Part shown: piece after piece, positions 63,532 through 64,000 of the stretch
How the letters are laid out: each line of letters opens with the position of its first letter
Numbering within the stretch: position 1 is the first letter of the stretch
Translations under genes and position numbers: made by a program
DNA from: Actinoalloteichus hymeniacidonis
Lineage (GTDB): Bacteria > Actinomycetota > Actinomycetes > Mycobacteriales > Pseudonocardiaceae
Assembly: GCF_014203365.1 (NCBI RefSeq)
Contig: NZ_JACHIS010000001.1
Location: 4,526,001-4,590,000, forward strand
Direction: 5' to 3'
DNA length: 64,000 nt
The notes under the pieces: generated by a model
Seen by the model: only the letters and a program-made list of their open reading frames with translations
Database searches by the model: none
Told to the model about the DNA's origin: nothing

Positions 63532-64000
63532 CAGTCCACCAACGTCCGGCCGGTGAGCCGCAGGAAGACGTCTTCCAAGGTGCTTCTGCGAACGAGGCTG
63601 GACACCGGTTGCACGTCGCGGCGGTGAATGGCCGCCAACGAGGCCTCACCATCCGTCGTGTAGAGCAGCAGCCGGTCGGGCAGCGTCTCGATCCGCTCGG
63701 CGGTATCGGCCACCAACGGCGCGAACCGCTGCACCTCGCCCGGCGGGAAGCGCAGTTCAAGCACCTCTCGGGTGCTGTACTGCGTGATCAGCTCACGCGG
63801 CGATCCCTCGGCGGCGATCCGACCGCCGTCCATCACGACCAGGCGGTCGCACAGCTGCTCGGCCTCGTCCATGTAGTGCGTGGTGACGATGAGGGTGACG
63901 CCGTCCTGCTTCAGTCGGAACAGTCGGTCCCACAGCACATGCCTGGCCTGCGGGTCGAGTCCGGTGGTCGGCTCGTCGAGTAACAGGACCTCGGGGTCGT
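63531..64000 (-). CDS. ABC exporter ATP-binding protein (5' end outside window)
   Basis: C-terminal part of a DrrA/NodI-type ATPase; the N-terminus with Walker A lies beyond the window. The visible 156 codons start with DPEVLLLDEPTTGLDPQARH (Walker B and D-loop), then the H-loop in LIVTTHYMDEAEQLCDR, and end with the exporter-type C-terminal extension RRSTLEDVFLRLTGR. The second Leu of the Walker B run is a TTA codon (63983-63981), the rarest codon in such genomes. Confidence 0.92.
   Translation of the reverse strand, partial: DPEVLLLDEPTTGLDPQARHVLWDRLFRLKQDGVTLIVTTHYMDEAEQLCDRLVVMDGGRIAAEGSPRELITQYSTREVLELRFPPGEVQRFAPLVADTAERIETLPDRLLLYTTDGEASLAAIHRRDVQPVSSLVRRSTLEDVFLRLTGRTLVD

Overview
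This is a high-GC actinobacterial chromosome window. Gene content and order point to the order Pseudonocardiales (an Actinoalloteichus- or Saccharopolyspora-like genome; the genus is inference). Most of it is housekeeping DNA laid out like two blocks of the Mycobacterium tuberculosis chromosome. I saw no rRNA, tRNA, CRISPR array, transposase or integrase.

Block 1 (1-20.8 kb) follows the mycobacterial sigA-sigB neighbourhood: DUF3093 (cut by the window edge), DUF4193, cei, suhB, ppgK, sigA, DUF7455 and sigB. Lineage-specific genes sit inside it: a xylose-type ABC importer with a ROK repressor (6.4-11.2 kb), an FkbM methyltransferase, a DEAD/DEAH helicase, DUF3039, the pseudouridine-degrading pair psuG-psuK, a Spo0M-like gene, DUF3099, a PlsC-type acyltransferase and dtd.

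The middle (20.8-26.2 kb) holds a lipoprotein, a VOC protein, an SPFH membrane protein with a ribbon-helix-helix partner, and an aromatic-pathway locus. In that locus a 21-residue leader peptide with consecutive Tyr-Trp-Trp-Phe codons precedes alternative RNA hairpins and a type I DAHP synthase, as expected for ribosome-mediated attenuation.

Block 2 (26.4-61.8 kb) follows M. tuberculosis Rv2412-Rv2445: rpsT, holA, comEC-comEA, degV, octT-gpgP-rsfS, nadD, proA, proB-obg, rpmA-rplU, rne and a DUF2344/B12-radical-SAM pair. Insertions include a threonine synthase under a SAM-I riboswitch, a P450-ferredoxin pair, a RecQ-like helicase with a phosphoribosyltransferase-like tail, and a DUF7937 membrane protein. 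An S8 protease and idi lie between the DUF2344 and radical-SAM genes. The right edge (61.8-64 kb) is an ABC-2 exporter with two permeases and a truncated ATPase.

The best candidate for an undescribed system is the translationally coupled four-gene operon at 53395-47574 (minus strand) between rne and rplU. It encodes an ABC ATPase-like protein that has lost every catalytic motif, a Tat-type lipoprotein solute-binding protein, a single-chain MalF-MalG-like permease with a large inserted extracytoplasmic domain, and a membrane-anchored helical-repeat protein. It looks like a sugar importer turned to another purpose, or one that borrows a shared ATPase.
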